Positions 46,572-55,437 of a DNA stretch of 64,000 nucleotides are shown one piece after another (position 1 is the first letter of the stretch; the number at the start of each line of letters is the position of its first letter). Made by a program: the position numbers and the translations under genes. The notes below the pieces were generated by a model. That model was not told the origin of the DNA, did not search any database, and worked only from the letters and a program-made list of their open reading frames with translations. Location: the NCBI RefSeq assembly GCF_000317045.1, contig NC_019703.1, positions 3,026,501 to 3,090,500 on the forward strand. Direction: 5' to 3'. Origin of the DNA: Geitlerinema sp. PCC 7407 (GTDB taxonomy: Bacteria > Cyanobacteriota > Cyanobacteriia > PCC-7407).

Positions 46572-47533
46572 GCCCGAGCCCGCATCTGGGAATAGGCCGC
46601 GTAGACACCCTGGACGTTGTACCAATTGAGGAAAATGCGGGCCACTTCCAGCGCTAGCTGGGGCTTGCCGCGATCGATCAGCCACTGGAGGAGGGGGGCG
46701 AGGGTGCGTTCATTAAGGCGGCCCCCCAAAGACAGCAGCCCCCAAAGCACTCGGTGCAGCCAGGTCATCTGGATCATCATGCGCACATCCCAAGTGGGGT
46801 GCTTCTGGTAAAACAGCACGCCCATGCGCCCCCGCTGAATTTCCTGATCGATCAACTTGGGGATTTGCTCGAGGGAGAAGGGGGGATGCCAGTGGTAGCC
46901 CACAGCGTCGGGGCACTTGATCAGCTTGAGGCCCAGGTTCTTGAGCCGGACGCCGAGCTCGAGGTCTTCCCAGCCGTAGAGCTGAAACTGGGTGTCGAAG
47001 AGGCCAGCGGCTTCGAGCCAGTGGCGGGCGATCGCCACATTCCCGGTAGCAAAGAAGGCCGCCGAGAAGTCGGTCACCTTGTAGGGTTCGCTGGTGGGAT
47101 GCTCGAAATTGGCGGTGTTGATGACGCGCCCATAGGTAAAGAGGCGATCGCTCCCGAGCTGCTGCGCCCCTTCTACCAGGCGATCGCCGTGGGCCTGCAA
47201 AAACTGCGGCGTCACCACCAAGTCGCTATCTATAAAAATAATCGTGTCGCCCTGGGCCGCCTGTACGCCCAGGTTGCGGGCCGCTGCTGGACCCTGGTGA
47301 TCCTGGCCGAGCAGCCGCACGTGACCAAACTCAGCGCTCGTGCCGACGGCATCGCTGACGCCCAAGGCACGCAGCCACTCCACCGTGCCATCGGTCGAGC
47401 CATCATCCACCACGACCACTTCATAGCCCTCAACGGGCTGCCGGGGCACAAAGGTTTGCTGCTCCAGCGCCCGCAGACACTTTTCCAGGATGGGTTTGCG
47501 ATTGTAGGTGGGAATAACGACGCTGAAAAACAC
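46568..47533 (-). CDS. Family 2 glycosyltransferase
   Basis: 321 residues from GTG 47533. It has the GT-A fold: FSVVIPTYNRKPILEKCLRAL, VVVVDDGSTDGTVEWL, AAARNLGVQAAQGDTIIFIDSDLV (DSD metal site), GNVAIARHWLEAAGLFD and the acceptor motif YGWEDLELGVRLK. It transfers a sugar from a nucleotide donor, probably for cell-surface glycan; specificity is unknown. It lacks C-terminal TM helices, so it is not a polysaccharide synthase. It is divergent from argG. Confidence 0.88.
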   Translation of the reverse strand: MFFSVVIPTYNRKPILEKCLRALEQQTFVPRQPVEGYEVVVVDDGSTDGTVEWLRALGVSDAVGTSAEFGHVRLLGQDHQGPAAARNLGVQAAQGDTIIFIDSDLVVTPQFLQAHGDRLVEGAQQLGSDRLFTYGRVINTANFEHPTSEPYKVTDFSAAFFATGNVAIARHWLEAAGLFDTQFQLYGWEDLELGVRLKNLGLKLIKCPDAVGYHWHPPFSLEQIPKLIDQEIQRGRMGVLFYQKHPTWDVRMMIQMTWLHRVLWGLLSLGGRLNERTLAPLLQWLIDRGKPQLALEVARIFLNWYNVQGVYAAYSQMRARA

Positions 47534-47693
47534 AGTAGCTCCAAAATCTGGGACTCAAAACTCGGGGCGATCGCCTACTTTTTGCATCATGCCACACCCC
47601 AATCGGACTCGTCGGATCTGTACCGGCCTAGACACGAATCCATCAGGATTAGTTGCATAATAGGGACTCATTGTTCTACCGAGTGAGATGGTC

Positions 47694-48899
47694 ATGGGTC
47701 GCGCCGACAAAGTTGTGCTGGCATATTCTGGCGGAGTAGACACCTCCGTTTGTATCCCCTACCTCAAAGAAGAATGGGGCGTCAAAGAAGTGATCACGCT
47801 GGCCGCTGATCTCGGCCAAGGGGATGAGCTAGAGCCCATTCGCCAAAAAGCCCTCGATTCTGGCGCGGCTGAATCCCTCGTGATCAACGCCACCGAGAGC
47901 TTCGTCAAGGACTACACCTTCCCGGCCATTCAGGCAAACGCCCTCTACGAAAATCGCTATCCCCTGTCGACGGCCCTGGCGCGCCCGCTGATCGCCAAGC
48001 TGCTGGTGGAAGCAGCCGAAAAGTACGGCGCGGACGCTGTCGCCCACGGCTGCACCGGCAAAGGCAATGACCAGGTGCGATTTGACGTGTCCATCGCCGC
48101 TCTAAATCCCAACATCAAAGTGCTCGCTCCGGCGCGGGAGTGGGGCATGAGCCGCGAAGAAACCATTGCCTACGGCGAGCGGTTCGGCATTCCGGCGCCG
48201 GTGAAGAAGTCCTCGCCCTACAGCATCGATCGCAACCTGCTGGGCCGCAGCATCGAAGCCGGTCCTCTCGAAGATCCCTGGACCGAGCCCCTCGAAGAAG
48301 TCTATGACCTGACGAAAGCGATCGCCGATACCCCCGACGAGCCCGAGTACATCGAGATCAACTTTGAGCGCGGCGTCCCCGTCGGCCTGAACGGCCAAGG
48401 CCTCGATCCCGTCAGCCTGATCAGCCGCCTAAACGAAGTCGTCGGCGCTCACGGCGTTGGCCGCATCGACATGGTCGAAAACCGCCTGGTAGGCATCAAG
48501 TCGCGGGAAATCTACGAAGCCCCGGCCCTGCTCGTGCTGATTCAGGCTCACCGCGACCTCGAAAGCCTCACCCTAACCGCCGACGTCACCCACTACAAGC
48601 GCGGCATCGAAGAAACCTACTCCCAGATGATCTACAACGGTCTCTGGTACAGCCCCCTCAAGGGCGCTCTGGATGCCTTTGTCCACCAAACCCAAGAGCG
48701 AGTCTCGGGCACGGTGCGTCTGAAGCTCTTCAAGGGCAACGCCACCATCGTGGGCCGCAAGTCCGAGAAGTCCCTCTACACCCCTGACCTCGCCACCTAC
48801 GGCGCTGAGGACACCTTCGATCACAAGGCTGCTGAGGGCTTCATCTATGTGTGGGGCCTGCCCACCCGTGTGTGGTCTCAGAAGCTGCGTGAGTCCTAG
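47694..48899 (+). CDS. argG: Argininosuccinate synthase
   Basis: 401 residues from ATG 47694 ([18 protein letters not shown]), the usual start and length; ATG 47688 adds two residues. It joins citrulline and aspartate with ATP in arginine synthesis. Motifs: PP-loop [64 protein letters not shown]. Arginine also feeds cyanophycin in many cyanobacteria. CATAAT near 47656 may be its -10 element. It is followed by a terminator at 48965. Confidence 0.97.
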   Translation: MGRADKVVLAYSGGVDTSVCIPYLKEEWGVKEVITLAADLGQGDELEPIRQKALDSGAAESLVINATESFVKDYTFPAIQANALYENRYPLSTALARPLIAKLLVEAAEKYGADAVAHGCTGKGNDQVRFDVSIAALNPNIKVLAPAREWGMSREETIAYGERFGIPAPVKKSSPYSIDRNLLGRSIEAGPLEDPWTEPLEEVYDLTKAIADTPDEPEYIEINFERGVPVGLNGQGLDPVSLISRLNEVVGAHGVGRIDMVENRLVGIKSREIYEAPALLVLIQAHRDLESLTLTADVTHYKRGIEETYSQMIYNGLWYSPLKGALDAFVHQTQERVSGTVRLKLFKGNATIVGRKSEKSLYTPDLATYGAEDTFDHKAAEGFIYVWGLPTRVWSQKLRES

Positions 48900-48964
48900 G
48901 ACTTGCTAGTTAGGCTTTCGAGTTCTGAGCGCCTTAGGCGATCGCCCGCGCCTAGACACTCAAT

Positions 48965-49017
48965 AAGACCCTTATTCTCATTCTGCGATCGCCCGCAAAG
49001 CAGAGAATAAGGGTCTT
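48965..49017. terminator. Terminator after argG
   Basis: AAGACCCTTATTCTC (48965-48979) pairs with GAGAATAAGGGTCTT (49003-49017), a 15-bp perfect stem. The 23-nt loop contains a GCGATCGC site. TTAGTTTTT follows on the plus strand. It also faces the convergent EcsC-like gene. Confidence 0.85.
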
Positions 49018-49074
49018 TTAGTTTTTCAACTCCCGCTTCCGCATTCAGACCACCAGGGTCAAAACTTAGTTCTT

Positions 49075-49710
49075 TTAACTTGGGAAAACTTTCTTCGCTG
49101 TGTGGCCACAGGTATTGATAAACAGACAATCAAAGCCACCACTGACAAAGCCACCAGCAATAGGAACCATTTTTGTGAGGTTAATTACGCCTTTTTCTCC
49201 GGCTTTGGTGATGAGGCGAAAACCAACCTTTTTATTAATCTCAATTAGAACTTTACCCGGCACTTGTTTAATCACATTCAGACAAACTTTATTGCCGACT
49301 GTAATTCCAGCTCCCTTCAAGATTTCTTCTGCTCCTCCACCAATGAGAGAAAGCAAGATCATTGTCTTGACCTGCTCCGAATGAATATCGTAACCACGCA
49401 GACATGCAATTACAGCAATTGTATTGGCGGCTAGAGCGTAGGAAGCGGCCAAGCTAGCAGGAAGTGCGATTGGCAGCGTCGCCAAACCTCCCAAACCCGT
49501 CACAAACCCTGTGCCAGCGGCATAGGCGGCATTCCACGCAATTACCGAGTTGGTTGCATCTTCAATGGTTTTACAGGAACGTCGATGATCTTCTGCGACT
49601 TTTTCAGCGGGTGCCAAAACACCCAAGCCATTAATACCTGCATTAACAATCCAATCGAGCAACCCATTAGCAGCTTGCTCTAAGTCGCTGGGCACAGAAG
49701 ATGAAACCAT
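49075..49710 (-). CDS. EcsC-family protein, AT-rich
   Basis: 211 residues from ATG 49710. It resembles EcsC-type proteins: a helical N-terminus (LEQAANGLLDWIVNAGINGLG), a hydrophobic GTGFVTGLGGLATLPIALPASL with SYALAANTIAVIACLRGYD, then KTMILLSLIGGGAEEILKGAG and KMVPIAGGFVSGGFDCL. It is probably membrane-associated. EcsC function is poorly known. Codon use is much more AT-rich than the neighbours, and I see no GCGATCGC in the gene, both consistent with acquisition by transfer. It is a single gene. Confidence 0.75.
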   Translation of the reverse strand: MVSSSVPSDLEQAANGLLDWIVNAGINGLGVLAPAEKVAEDHRRSCKTIEDATNSVIAWNAAYAAGTGFVTGLGGLATLPIALPASLAASYALAANTIAVIACLRGYDIHSEQVKTMILLSLIGGGAEEILKGAGITVGNKVCLNVIKQVPGKVLIEINKKVGFRLITKAGEKGVINLTKMVPIAGGFVSGGFDCLFINTCGHTAKKVFPS

Positions 49711-49843
49711 TGATTTTTTCTTTGAAACGGCTTTATCTGTTTTAGCCTTCAGATCTTTAAATACCTAACCGTAGGATTACGAATTTTCTACGACTTGACA
49801 GTTATAGTTCACCCATGCTTTTGGCCGGTTTTGCAGAAACGCG

Positions 49844-49869
49844 AAGAGGGAGGCGATCGCCTCCCTCTT
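49844..49869. terminator. HIP1-centred 26-nt palindrome, likely terminator
   Basis: A perfect palindrome with 13-nt arms, AAGAGGGAGGCGA and its complement, centred on GCGATCGC. It ends in TTTTA on the plus strand. It lies 78 nt beyond the dedA-like gene's stop (49947, minus), in a position to terminate that transcript. Confidence 0.65.
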
Positions 49870-49946
49870 TTACTCACTCAATGACTAATTGGTTGAACTG
49901 ATTTGAACTGAGCAGACTTAGCCGTGAACCAAGCGCGAGAACGCGT

Positions 49947-50582
49947 TTATTCTTGCGGCTCTACTTGTTTGGCAATCTTGCGAGACTCCAGCCACAACGG
50001 CACCCCAATCCAGGCGGCCAAGAGGACAAAGGCCGCGATCGCAAACCGAGCGACCCAGCTAATCACTTCCTCAAGGGGCAGCACCTGACCGATAAAGAAC
50101 GACACGCCCACCATTACCGACGCCCACAGCGCCGCTCCCGCAGCGTTGTAGAGCAAAAACTGGCGATAGGGCATCTGGGCAATCCCAGCCAGCGGCCCTG
50201 CAAAAATTCGCAACAGCGCGATAAATCGGCCCAGAAACACTGCTTTGGCCGCATTTTCGCTAAACTGTCGCCGACCCTCAGCAATTTGTTCTTCCTGGAT
50301 GCGGAAGATCTTGCCCAAGCGCAGCAAGAAAGGCCAGCCGCCCCAGCGACCGATCCAATAACCGCAGCTATCGCCCACGATCGCCCCAGCGATCGCGCTT
50401 AGCAGCACTAGCCAAACATTGAGCTCATCATTCCCTGCCAAGAAGCCACCCACGAGCGTGATGGTCTCTCCGGGCAGCGGGATGCCCATGTTTTCCAGCA
50501 AAATGCCAAAGAAGACGGCCCCATAGCCGTACTGATGGGCAATCTCTTGAATAGACTCTAGCGAGATGATTTCGGCGGACAT
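49947..50582 (-). CDS. DedA-family (VTT/SNARE-associated) membrane protein
   Basis: 211 residues from ATG 50582. Several hydrophobic segments, with the family's conserved ENMGIPLPGETITLVGGFLAG and GRFIALLRIFAGPLAGIAQMPYRQFLLYNAAGAALWAS. The F/ALRxxAGxxAGxxxMxYxxFxxxNxxGA pattern is the DedA core. Family members act in undecaprenyl-phosphate or phospholipid translocation and in membrane homeostasis. The specific substrate here is not evident. It is a single gene. Confidence 0.92.
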   Translation of the reverse strand: MSAEIISLESIQEIAHQYGYGAVFFGILLENMGIPLPGETITLVGGFLAGNDELNVWLVLLSAIAGAIVGDSCGYWIGRWGGWPFLLRLGKIFRIQEEQIAEGRRQFSENAAKAVFLGRFIALLRIFAGPLAGIAQMPYRQFLLYNAAGAALWASVMVGVSFFIGQVLPLEEVISWVARFAIAAFVLLAAWIGVPLWLESRKIAKQVEPQE

Positions 50583-51236
50583 TCAAGATGGCCTTTACAA
50601 AGTTTCACCTTACTCTCAGATTGTGGCGCGTTTGAAAGAAGAGTGTCAATTGAGAAGCTTGAAATTCCGCCATTTGACGGCATTCTGGCAGAAAACTTTA
50701 TAAAGGCGCTGGCAAGATCAAAAGCAATCACCGGGCAACTCGCTTCCGGAAATCAGCCCTTTGGCATGGAGGTGTAGAAGCAAACGCAAAATTTCCCCTA
50801 TCTTCGGTCAGAATTCTTAAATCCCTCTGAAGATAGAAAAGCGTCTCTCTAGTCAGAGAGAAAATTCTCTCTATCGGCTGGCAGCTGCTCAATCTGTTGC
50901 GGCAGATGCGTTTTGGCGATCGCCCCCAAAACTTTATTGAACTCCTGGGAAGTCGTGAAGTTTTTGCAAAGCCCAGCAAAAACTCGGGTTTATTTCAGCC
51001 AACTCGCTTAGCATAGATTTCAGTCAAGCGTAGTTTTACGTAAAACCCAGGATATTTACCCGGGTTGCTGGACTAACGACTTGGGCCTGCTGACTGCACT
51101 CGTCCTGACTGCTCTTTAGTTGCCCACCTCTAGCCCGCAGCTGTCAGCTACGAGTGATGCACCGTGCTCCAAGTTTAGGTTTCAAGGAAGGGCAGGGCCT
51201 TCCAGTCCTTTCCAAAGCTGTCCCCCAACGCGAACT
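50583..51236. other. 654-bp intergenic region with three-arm hairpin motif
   Basis: No protein-like open frame was found. TCTCTCT (50844-50850), AGAGAGA (50855-50861) and TCTCTCT (50866-50872) allow two mutually exclusive hairpins. The reading frame of the STAS gene is open back to TTG 51120, but that stretch does not look like protein. It must contain promoters for both divergent genes. Confidence 0.45.
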
Positions 51237-51611
51237 ATGGCCATGATTTTGAGTGAAACATCAGGTGTGGTCGTGCTCAAGCCCCAGGGCCGCCTGAACG
51301 CCCAAGGCAGTGCGACGCTTCAGGAGTGTATTGATCGGCTATCCCTCGAACCGCAGTACCTCTGGATCCTAGACCTCGACCAAATCGAGTTTATTGATAG
51401 CTTCGGGTTGATGACTCTGACTGAGAGTCTGAAAGCAGCCCGAGCCTGTGGTAGCCGCTTGGTCATCTGCAACCTGCGGGCACCTGTGCGTCTGATCCTC
51501 GAAATCACGCAGCTTGATCGGGTATTTGAGATTTTTGAGAGTCCGGAGGCGGCTCTGAAGCATCACCGCCCTCGCGTGATCGCGCCCCTCAAAGGCGAGC
51601 TAGCAGCCTAG
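51237..51611 (+). CDS. STAS-domain anti-anti-sigma-factor-like protein
   Basis: 124 residues from ATG 51237; ATG 51243 is also possible. A single STAS domain: VVVLKPQGRLNAQGSATLQECID, the strand-loop YLWILDLDQIEFIDSFGLMTL with the Ser of the D-S-x-G-L motif that is phosphorylated in SpoIIAA-type proteins, and RLVICNLRAPVRLILEITQLDRVFEIF. Such proteins switch partners with an anti-sigma kinase. No kinase (RsbW-type) or PP2C phosphatase is in the window. It is monocistronic, with its own terminator at 51742. Confidence 0.88.
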   Translation: MAMILSETSGVVVLKPQGRLNAQGSATLQECIDRLSLEPQYLWILDLDQIEFIDSFGLMTLTESLKAARACGSRLVICNLRAPVRLILEITQLDRVFEIFESPEAALKHHRPRVIAPLKGELAA

Positions 51612-51741
51612 AACTGAGCTCTAGCAAGGGTCGTCAAAGCGGCCTGGTTGGTCTTCTAGAGAGTCTGACAGCCAAAAACGTGTGAATCCCAATCGATGGG
51701 CTCCGGGAATGCTGAGGCATTTCATCTCTCATCGCTTCTAT

Positions 51742-51771
51742 GCCGCGATCGCCTCTGGTCGCGGCTTTTTT
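51742..51771 (+). terminator. Intrinsic terminator after the STAS gene
   Basis: GCCGCGA (51742-51748) and TCGCGGC (51759-51765) form a 7-bp GC-rich stem with a 10-nt loop, followed by six T. It is oriented for the plus-strand STAS gene. Confidence 0.82.
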
Positions 51772-51788
51772 CGTGTCGGGGGTGACGA

Positions 51789-52493
51789 CTAGAGCAAAAC
51801 GTGGTCCACGGGCGGCCGAATGACGATGTCGCGCAGCGGCTGCCCCCGCAGGCAGTGCCAGTGGCAGCTGAACAGATTCGGCGCTTGGCAGCTCAGGCTA
51901 GCGATCGCGGGCGGCGCCGGAAAGGGCCACAAGCGGTCAAACCACCAGCGATCGCCCTGGTAGCCAAACTGAAGCAAATAAACCGCCGGAGGCGCGGCCA
52001 AAGACGACAGCAGCCGCTGGCTCAGGCGGTAGAGGGGCTGACGCTGGTAATCGGCCAGGTGGAGGGGCTGGCAGTAGCCGGTCGGGGCCGCGGGCGCGAT
52101 CGCCTCGGCGTACAGCGGCCCCTTGGCCGTCTGGACAACGGGCAGCCAATACTGGCCTTCTCCTACCAAAAAGTCCCACTGCTGAACGCGCTGGCGCAGC
52201 AGTGGGACATCACGGCAAGTGGCGTAAATCGTTTTTTCGGGGAAGTGAAGCGTTTCTGGGAGATCGAGGGTCAGGGGGACCAGTAGCGTCTTCGGGGCGA
52301 TCGCCTCCGGACTCAGCGCCGTGGCCGAAACCACGGTTACGCTGGCCTCTTGGCCGCCTGGGCCGTCCCCATCGAAGTTCGAGGAGGCGATCGCCTGCCG
52401 GAGGGCACGAATGGACTGGATGAGCGCCGGGGTAGCCTCTCGTGGCTCACCGGTCTCATCGACAGCCCCATCAACGGCGATCGCAACCCGCAT
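51789..52493 (-). CDS. Conserved hypothetical, third gene of a flavoprotein operon
   Basis: 234 residues from ATG 52493. It starts MRVAIAVDGAVDETGEPREATPAL, then reads SVTVVSATALSPEAIAPKTLLVPL, TIYATCRDVPLLRQRVQQWD and a C-terminal part rich in Trp, Pro and Leu (YQGDRWWFDRLWPF). I recognise no family. No signal peptide or TM helix is seen. It begins 16 nt after the coiled-coil gene and closes the operon 54059-51789, so its job may relate to the disulfide oxidoreductase upstream (context only). Confidence 0.65.
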   Translation of the reverse strand: MRVAIAVDGAVDETGEPREATPALIQSIRALRQAIASSNFDGDGPGGQEASVTVVSATALSPEAIAPKTLLVPLTLDLPETLHFPEKTIYATCRDVPLLRQRVQQWDFLVGEGQYWLPVVQTAKGPLYAEAIAPAAPTGYCQPLHLADYQRQPLYRLSQRLLSSLAAPPAVYLLQFGYQGDRWWFDRLWPFPAPPAIASLSCQAPNLFSCHWHCLRGQPLRDIVIRPPVDHVLL

Positions 52494-52509
52494 ATGCTCC
52501 GAAAATCAC

Positions 52510-53058
52510 CTAGACGTCGCTGAAGGTCGGCACATTGGGCATCGCGCCTCGGGGGAAGCTCGGCAAATCGAGGCTGCCAGCCCGACGATTGCGCACCGCC
52601 AGGCGATAGCTCACGCTCTGCAGCTCCGCGTGGAGCTTCCGGTTTTCCTGCTGGATCGCCGCCACCTTCTCCTTGATCGGTGCCATGCGCTCCGCAAACT
52701 TCTGGCGGTACACCTTCGGCAGCTCCTGCACCACCTGCTCCAGCATCCGGGAGCGATCGGTCAGCTCCTGCACCGTTTGCCGCAGCTGATAGATCTCAGA
52801 GTCGCGGCTGGAAATCTGTTCTTGGTAGAAAGACACCTGCTGCTCGACGCCCTGCAGCTGCTCCCGCAGCGCCCGCATCTCAGCCTGGTGCTTTTCGGAC
52901 ACCTCCGGCGTCGGCATGAACCCGGTGTTGCCCTTCACCAAGCGAAACAGCTCCTGGGACAGCTGCTGCACGAGCTGGTCGCGCATTTGCAGTTCTTCCC
53001 GCAGGTTCACGACCTGAGATTGGAGATCCTGAAAACTTGAAAGGTCAGTTTGAGTCAC
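52510..53058 (-). CDS. Coiled-coil protein coupled to the TrxR-like flavoprotein
   Basis: 182 residues from GTG 53058 (VTQTDLSSFQDLQSQVVNLR). This start overlaps the previous stop (GTGA) and has GGGAG upstream; the frame extends 59 codons further, but within the upstream gene. Residues about 8-155 are heptad-like helices rich in Gln, Glu and Leu (LREELQMRDQLVQQLSQELF, FYQEQISSRDSEIYQLRQTV), suggesting a dimeric coiled coil. The C-terminus is short and unstructured. There are no Cys in the coil. It may be a scaffold or partner for the flavoprotein (inference). Confidence 0.75.
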   Translation of the reverse strand: MTQTDLSSFQDLQSQVVNLREELQMRDQLVQQLSQELFRLVKGNTGFMPTPEVSEKHQAEMRALREQLQGVEQQVSFYQEQISSRDSEIYQLRQTVQELTDRSRMLEQVVQELPKVYRQKFAERMAPIKEKVAAIQQENRKLHAELQSVSYRLAVRNRRAGSLDLPSFPRGAMPNVPTFSDV

Positions 53059-54059
53059 GATTTCGCAGCTCCCGTAGTAAGGTTTTCTTCCCAACGGCGG
53101 GGAGATGAAGCGCGCCGAATGTCTCGCCATATTGCCGTTGCAGCTAATGTACCATCTGCAACCGCGATTGACACCTGATTGAGACCGACTTTTAGATCTC
53201 CCACCGCAAAGACCCGAGAATGAGACGTACGGCACATTTCATCCGTCACGATATTCTCCCCTTGCTTGGTCAAATTCAGGCTTTCCAGATATTTATTGTG
53301 ATATTCCGAGCCCATGGCCACCAGGCCGGTTTGCAGCTCCACCACCGAGCCGTCGGTCAGCTCTACGCCGCTGAGCTGGTGATTTTCGCCCAGGAAGCGC
53401 CGGATCGGGGTTTCGACCAGGGGGTAGCCATGCTCTTGCAGCTTTTGGCGCATTTCGGCACTCACCTCACACAGGCCCTGGGTAAACACGGTGAGGTAGG
53501 GCGTAAACCAGTTCATGACAAAAGCGGTGTTGATCGCCCCTTCTGACCCGACGAACAGGCCACACTTTTGATCGGCCATTTCGTAGCCGTCGCAGATCAT
53601 ACAGACGTGCAGGGTGTAGCCCGCAAAGTCAAAGACATTTTGCATATCCTCAAGCTGGGGCAGGCGATCGATGATGCCGCTAGCCGCGATCACGTAGCGC
53701 GATCGAAAGGTGGGATAAACGCTGTCCTGTTTGCCCACTTTGACCTTGACGGCGAAGGTTTCTCCTTCGTCTTGGATGTCTTCCACGTAGGCGCGCAGGT
53801 GGTCAGCGCCTAGGGATAGGGCATGATCGAGGCCCTGCTGCTGGAGAGCGCGTCCGGGTGTTGTGGAGTCGAGGCCCAGGTAGTTGCGCAGGTCCTGCAT
53901 CCAAAAGGAGCGGCCCCGGCCTTTTTCGATGACCAGGCAGGAAAGCCGATAGCGCTGGAGGTAGATGGCAGCGGAGAGGCCAGCGGCCCCCCCACCGACG
54001 ATAATGACGTCATAGGTGTGATCGAGGCGCTGATCGAGATTCTTTTTTGCCAGCTTCAT
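53055..54059 (-). CDS. Thioredoxin-reductase-like FAD disulfide oxidoreductase lacking a canonical NADPH site
   Basis: 334 residues from ATG 54059. FAD motifs: YDVIIVGGGAAGLSAAIYL and SRVFAVGDLKVGLNQVSIAVADG. A CxxC is present as VCMICDGYE, at the place of the TrxR redox disulfide (VCATCDG). The NADPH domain, however, reads CGLFVGSEGAINTAFVMNW where TrxR has GGGDSAxEEA, and VFTQG replaces the HRR motif. This resembles the cyanobacterial pyridine-nucleotide-independent TrxR relatives (DDOR/DTR types), which use ferredoxin or a second flavin (family knowledge; assignment inferred). It leads a three-gene operon. Confidence 0.85.
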   Translation of the reverse strand: MKLAKKNLDQRLDHTYDVIIVGGGAAGLSAAIYLQRYRLSCLVIEKGRGRSFWMQDLRNYLGLDSTTPGRALQQQGLDHALSLGADHLRAYVEDIQDEGETFAVKVKVGKQDSVYPTFRSRYVIAASGIIDRLPQLEDMQNVFDFAGYTLHVCMICDGYEMADQKCGLFVGSEGAINTAFVMNWFTPYLTVFTQGLCEVSAEMRQKLQEHGYPLVETPIRRFLGENHQLSGVELTDGSVVELQTGLVAMGSEYHNKYLESLNLTKQGENIVTDEMCRTSHSRVFAVGDLKVGLNQVSIAVADGTLAATAIWRDIRRASSPRRWEENLTTGAAKS

Positions 54060-54267
54060 GATGTCTCTGGAGTGGATGGAGTGCGGGTTTGCTTAGATGA
54101 ATCGAGTGTTAATCAATGCTAGCTTTCGCGGGCAGCGATCATCTGGGCAAGCGCTTCCGGAGGATGGGTTAGGGGTACGGAAGCTTGCGAAGTGCTCCTG
54201 ACAAGGGGCGATCGCTCCTAGCCAAGAATTGCTGTAGTCTATTAAACGCCTCATTCAGCAGACCGCC

Positions 54268-55413
54268 ATGAAACTCGCCTGTACCCAAAGCGATCTTAGT
54301 ACTCACCTTTCTTTGGTCAGCCGCGCTGTCCCGTCTCGCCCTGCCCATCCGGTACTTGCCAATGTCAAGCTGACGGCAGATGAGGCCACCCAGCGCGTGA
54401 GCCTGACCGCCTTTGACTTGAGCCTGGGGATTCGGACCAGCTTCGCCGCCAAGATTGAGGCGGGGGGAGAGATCACGCTGCCTGCCAAGCTGCTGGGGGA
54501 CATCGTGGCGCGCCTGCCCGACGGAGAGATGGTTTTGGATGATGACCTGGGGGAAGCGACGGTCACGATCAAGTCGGCCTCGGGCAAGTATCAGGTGCGG
54601 GGCATGGGGGCGGAGGAGTTTCCGGAGCTGCCGATCATCGAGGAAGGGGACGTGGCCCAGCTGCCGGCGGAGGCGCTGATCGAGGGGCTCAAGGGGGCTC
54701 TGTTTGCGGCGAGCACCGATGAGACCAAGCAGGTGCTGACGGGGGTCCACGTGACGATCCAGGCGGAGGGGCTGGAGTTTGCGGCCACGGACGGCCACCG
54801 GCTAGCGGTGGTGCAGACCAGCTCCGAAGAAGGAGCGGCGACGATCGTGGGAGGGGAAGGGACGCTGGATGTGACGATCCCGGGGAAAACCCTGCGGGAG
54901 CTGGAGCGGATGCTAGCCGCGCACCAGTCTACGGAGGCGATCGCCCTTCGCTCGGAGCCGGGACAGGTCGTTTTTGAATGGGCGGACCAGCGCCTGACCA
55001 GTCGCTTGCTAGAGGGGCAGTATCCCAACTATCGCCAGCTGATTCCGAAGCAGTTTGCTCGCCAAGTCACGGTGGAGCGGCGATCGCTGATCTCGGCCCT
55101 AGAGCGGATTGCGGTGCTGGCCGATCGCAAGAATAATATTGTCAAAATTTCCCTAGACTCGGCTCAGCAGCAGATCACGGTGTCGGTGGATGCCCAAGAC
55201 GTGGGCAGCGGCCAGGAAGCCGTCCCGGCTCAGCTCACCGGCGAAGACCTAGACATCGCCTTCAATGTGAAATATCTGCTCGACGGCCTCAAGGTTTTGC
55301 CGTCAACCGAGGTCCAGATTCAGGTCAATACGGCGACTAGCCCCGTTGTCCTAGTGCCCATTGGCGCAATGAAAATGACCTATCTCGTGATGCCGGTCCA
55401 GATTCGCAGCTAA
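54268..55413 (+). CDS. dnaN: DNA polymerase III beta subunit (sliding clamp)
   Basis: 381 residues from ATG 54268 (MKLACTQSDLSTHLSLVSRAVPSRPAHPVLANVKL). Three similar clamp domains, about 1-125, 130-255 and 256-381, form the ring half; the C-terminus APIGAMKMTYLVMPV-like segment (VPIGAMKMTYLVMPVQIR) carries the conserved MPxR-type end that forms the partner-binding pocket. It tethers DNA polymerase III to DNA. The gene stands alone, not next to dnaA. No DnaA boxes were seen in the 208-bp region upstream. Confidence 0.97.
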   Translation: MKLACTQSDLSTHLSLVSRAVPSRPAHPVLANVKLTADEATQRVSLTAFDLSLGIRTSFAAKIEAGGEITLPAKLLGDIVARLPDGEMVLDDDLGEATVTIKSASGKYQVRGMGAEEFPELPIIEEGDVAQLPAEALIEGLKGALFAASTDETKQVLTGVHVTIQAEGLEFAATDGHRLAVVQTSSEEGAATIVGGEGTLDVTIPGKTLRELERMLAAHQSTEAIALRSEPGQVVFEWADQRLTSRLLEGQYPNYRQLIPKQFARQVTVERRSLISALERIAVLADRKNNIVKISLDSAQQQITVSVDAQDVGSGQEAVPAQLTGEDLDIAFNVKYLLDGLKVLPSTEVQIQVNTATSPVVLVPIGAMKMTYLVMPVQIRS

Positions 55414-55437
55414 GCGGATGGGTCGTCTGTATCTTTT

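Noticed and set aside
46754-47686. 310-codon plus-strand frame
   Set aside because: Antisense to the GT2 gene and runs into the argG leader; no family match.
54060-54267. Possible replication origin upstream of dnaN
   Set aside because: No DnaA-box-like TTATCCACA words and no dnaA gene nearby.
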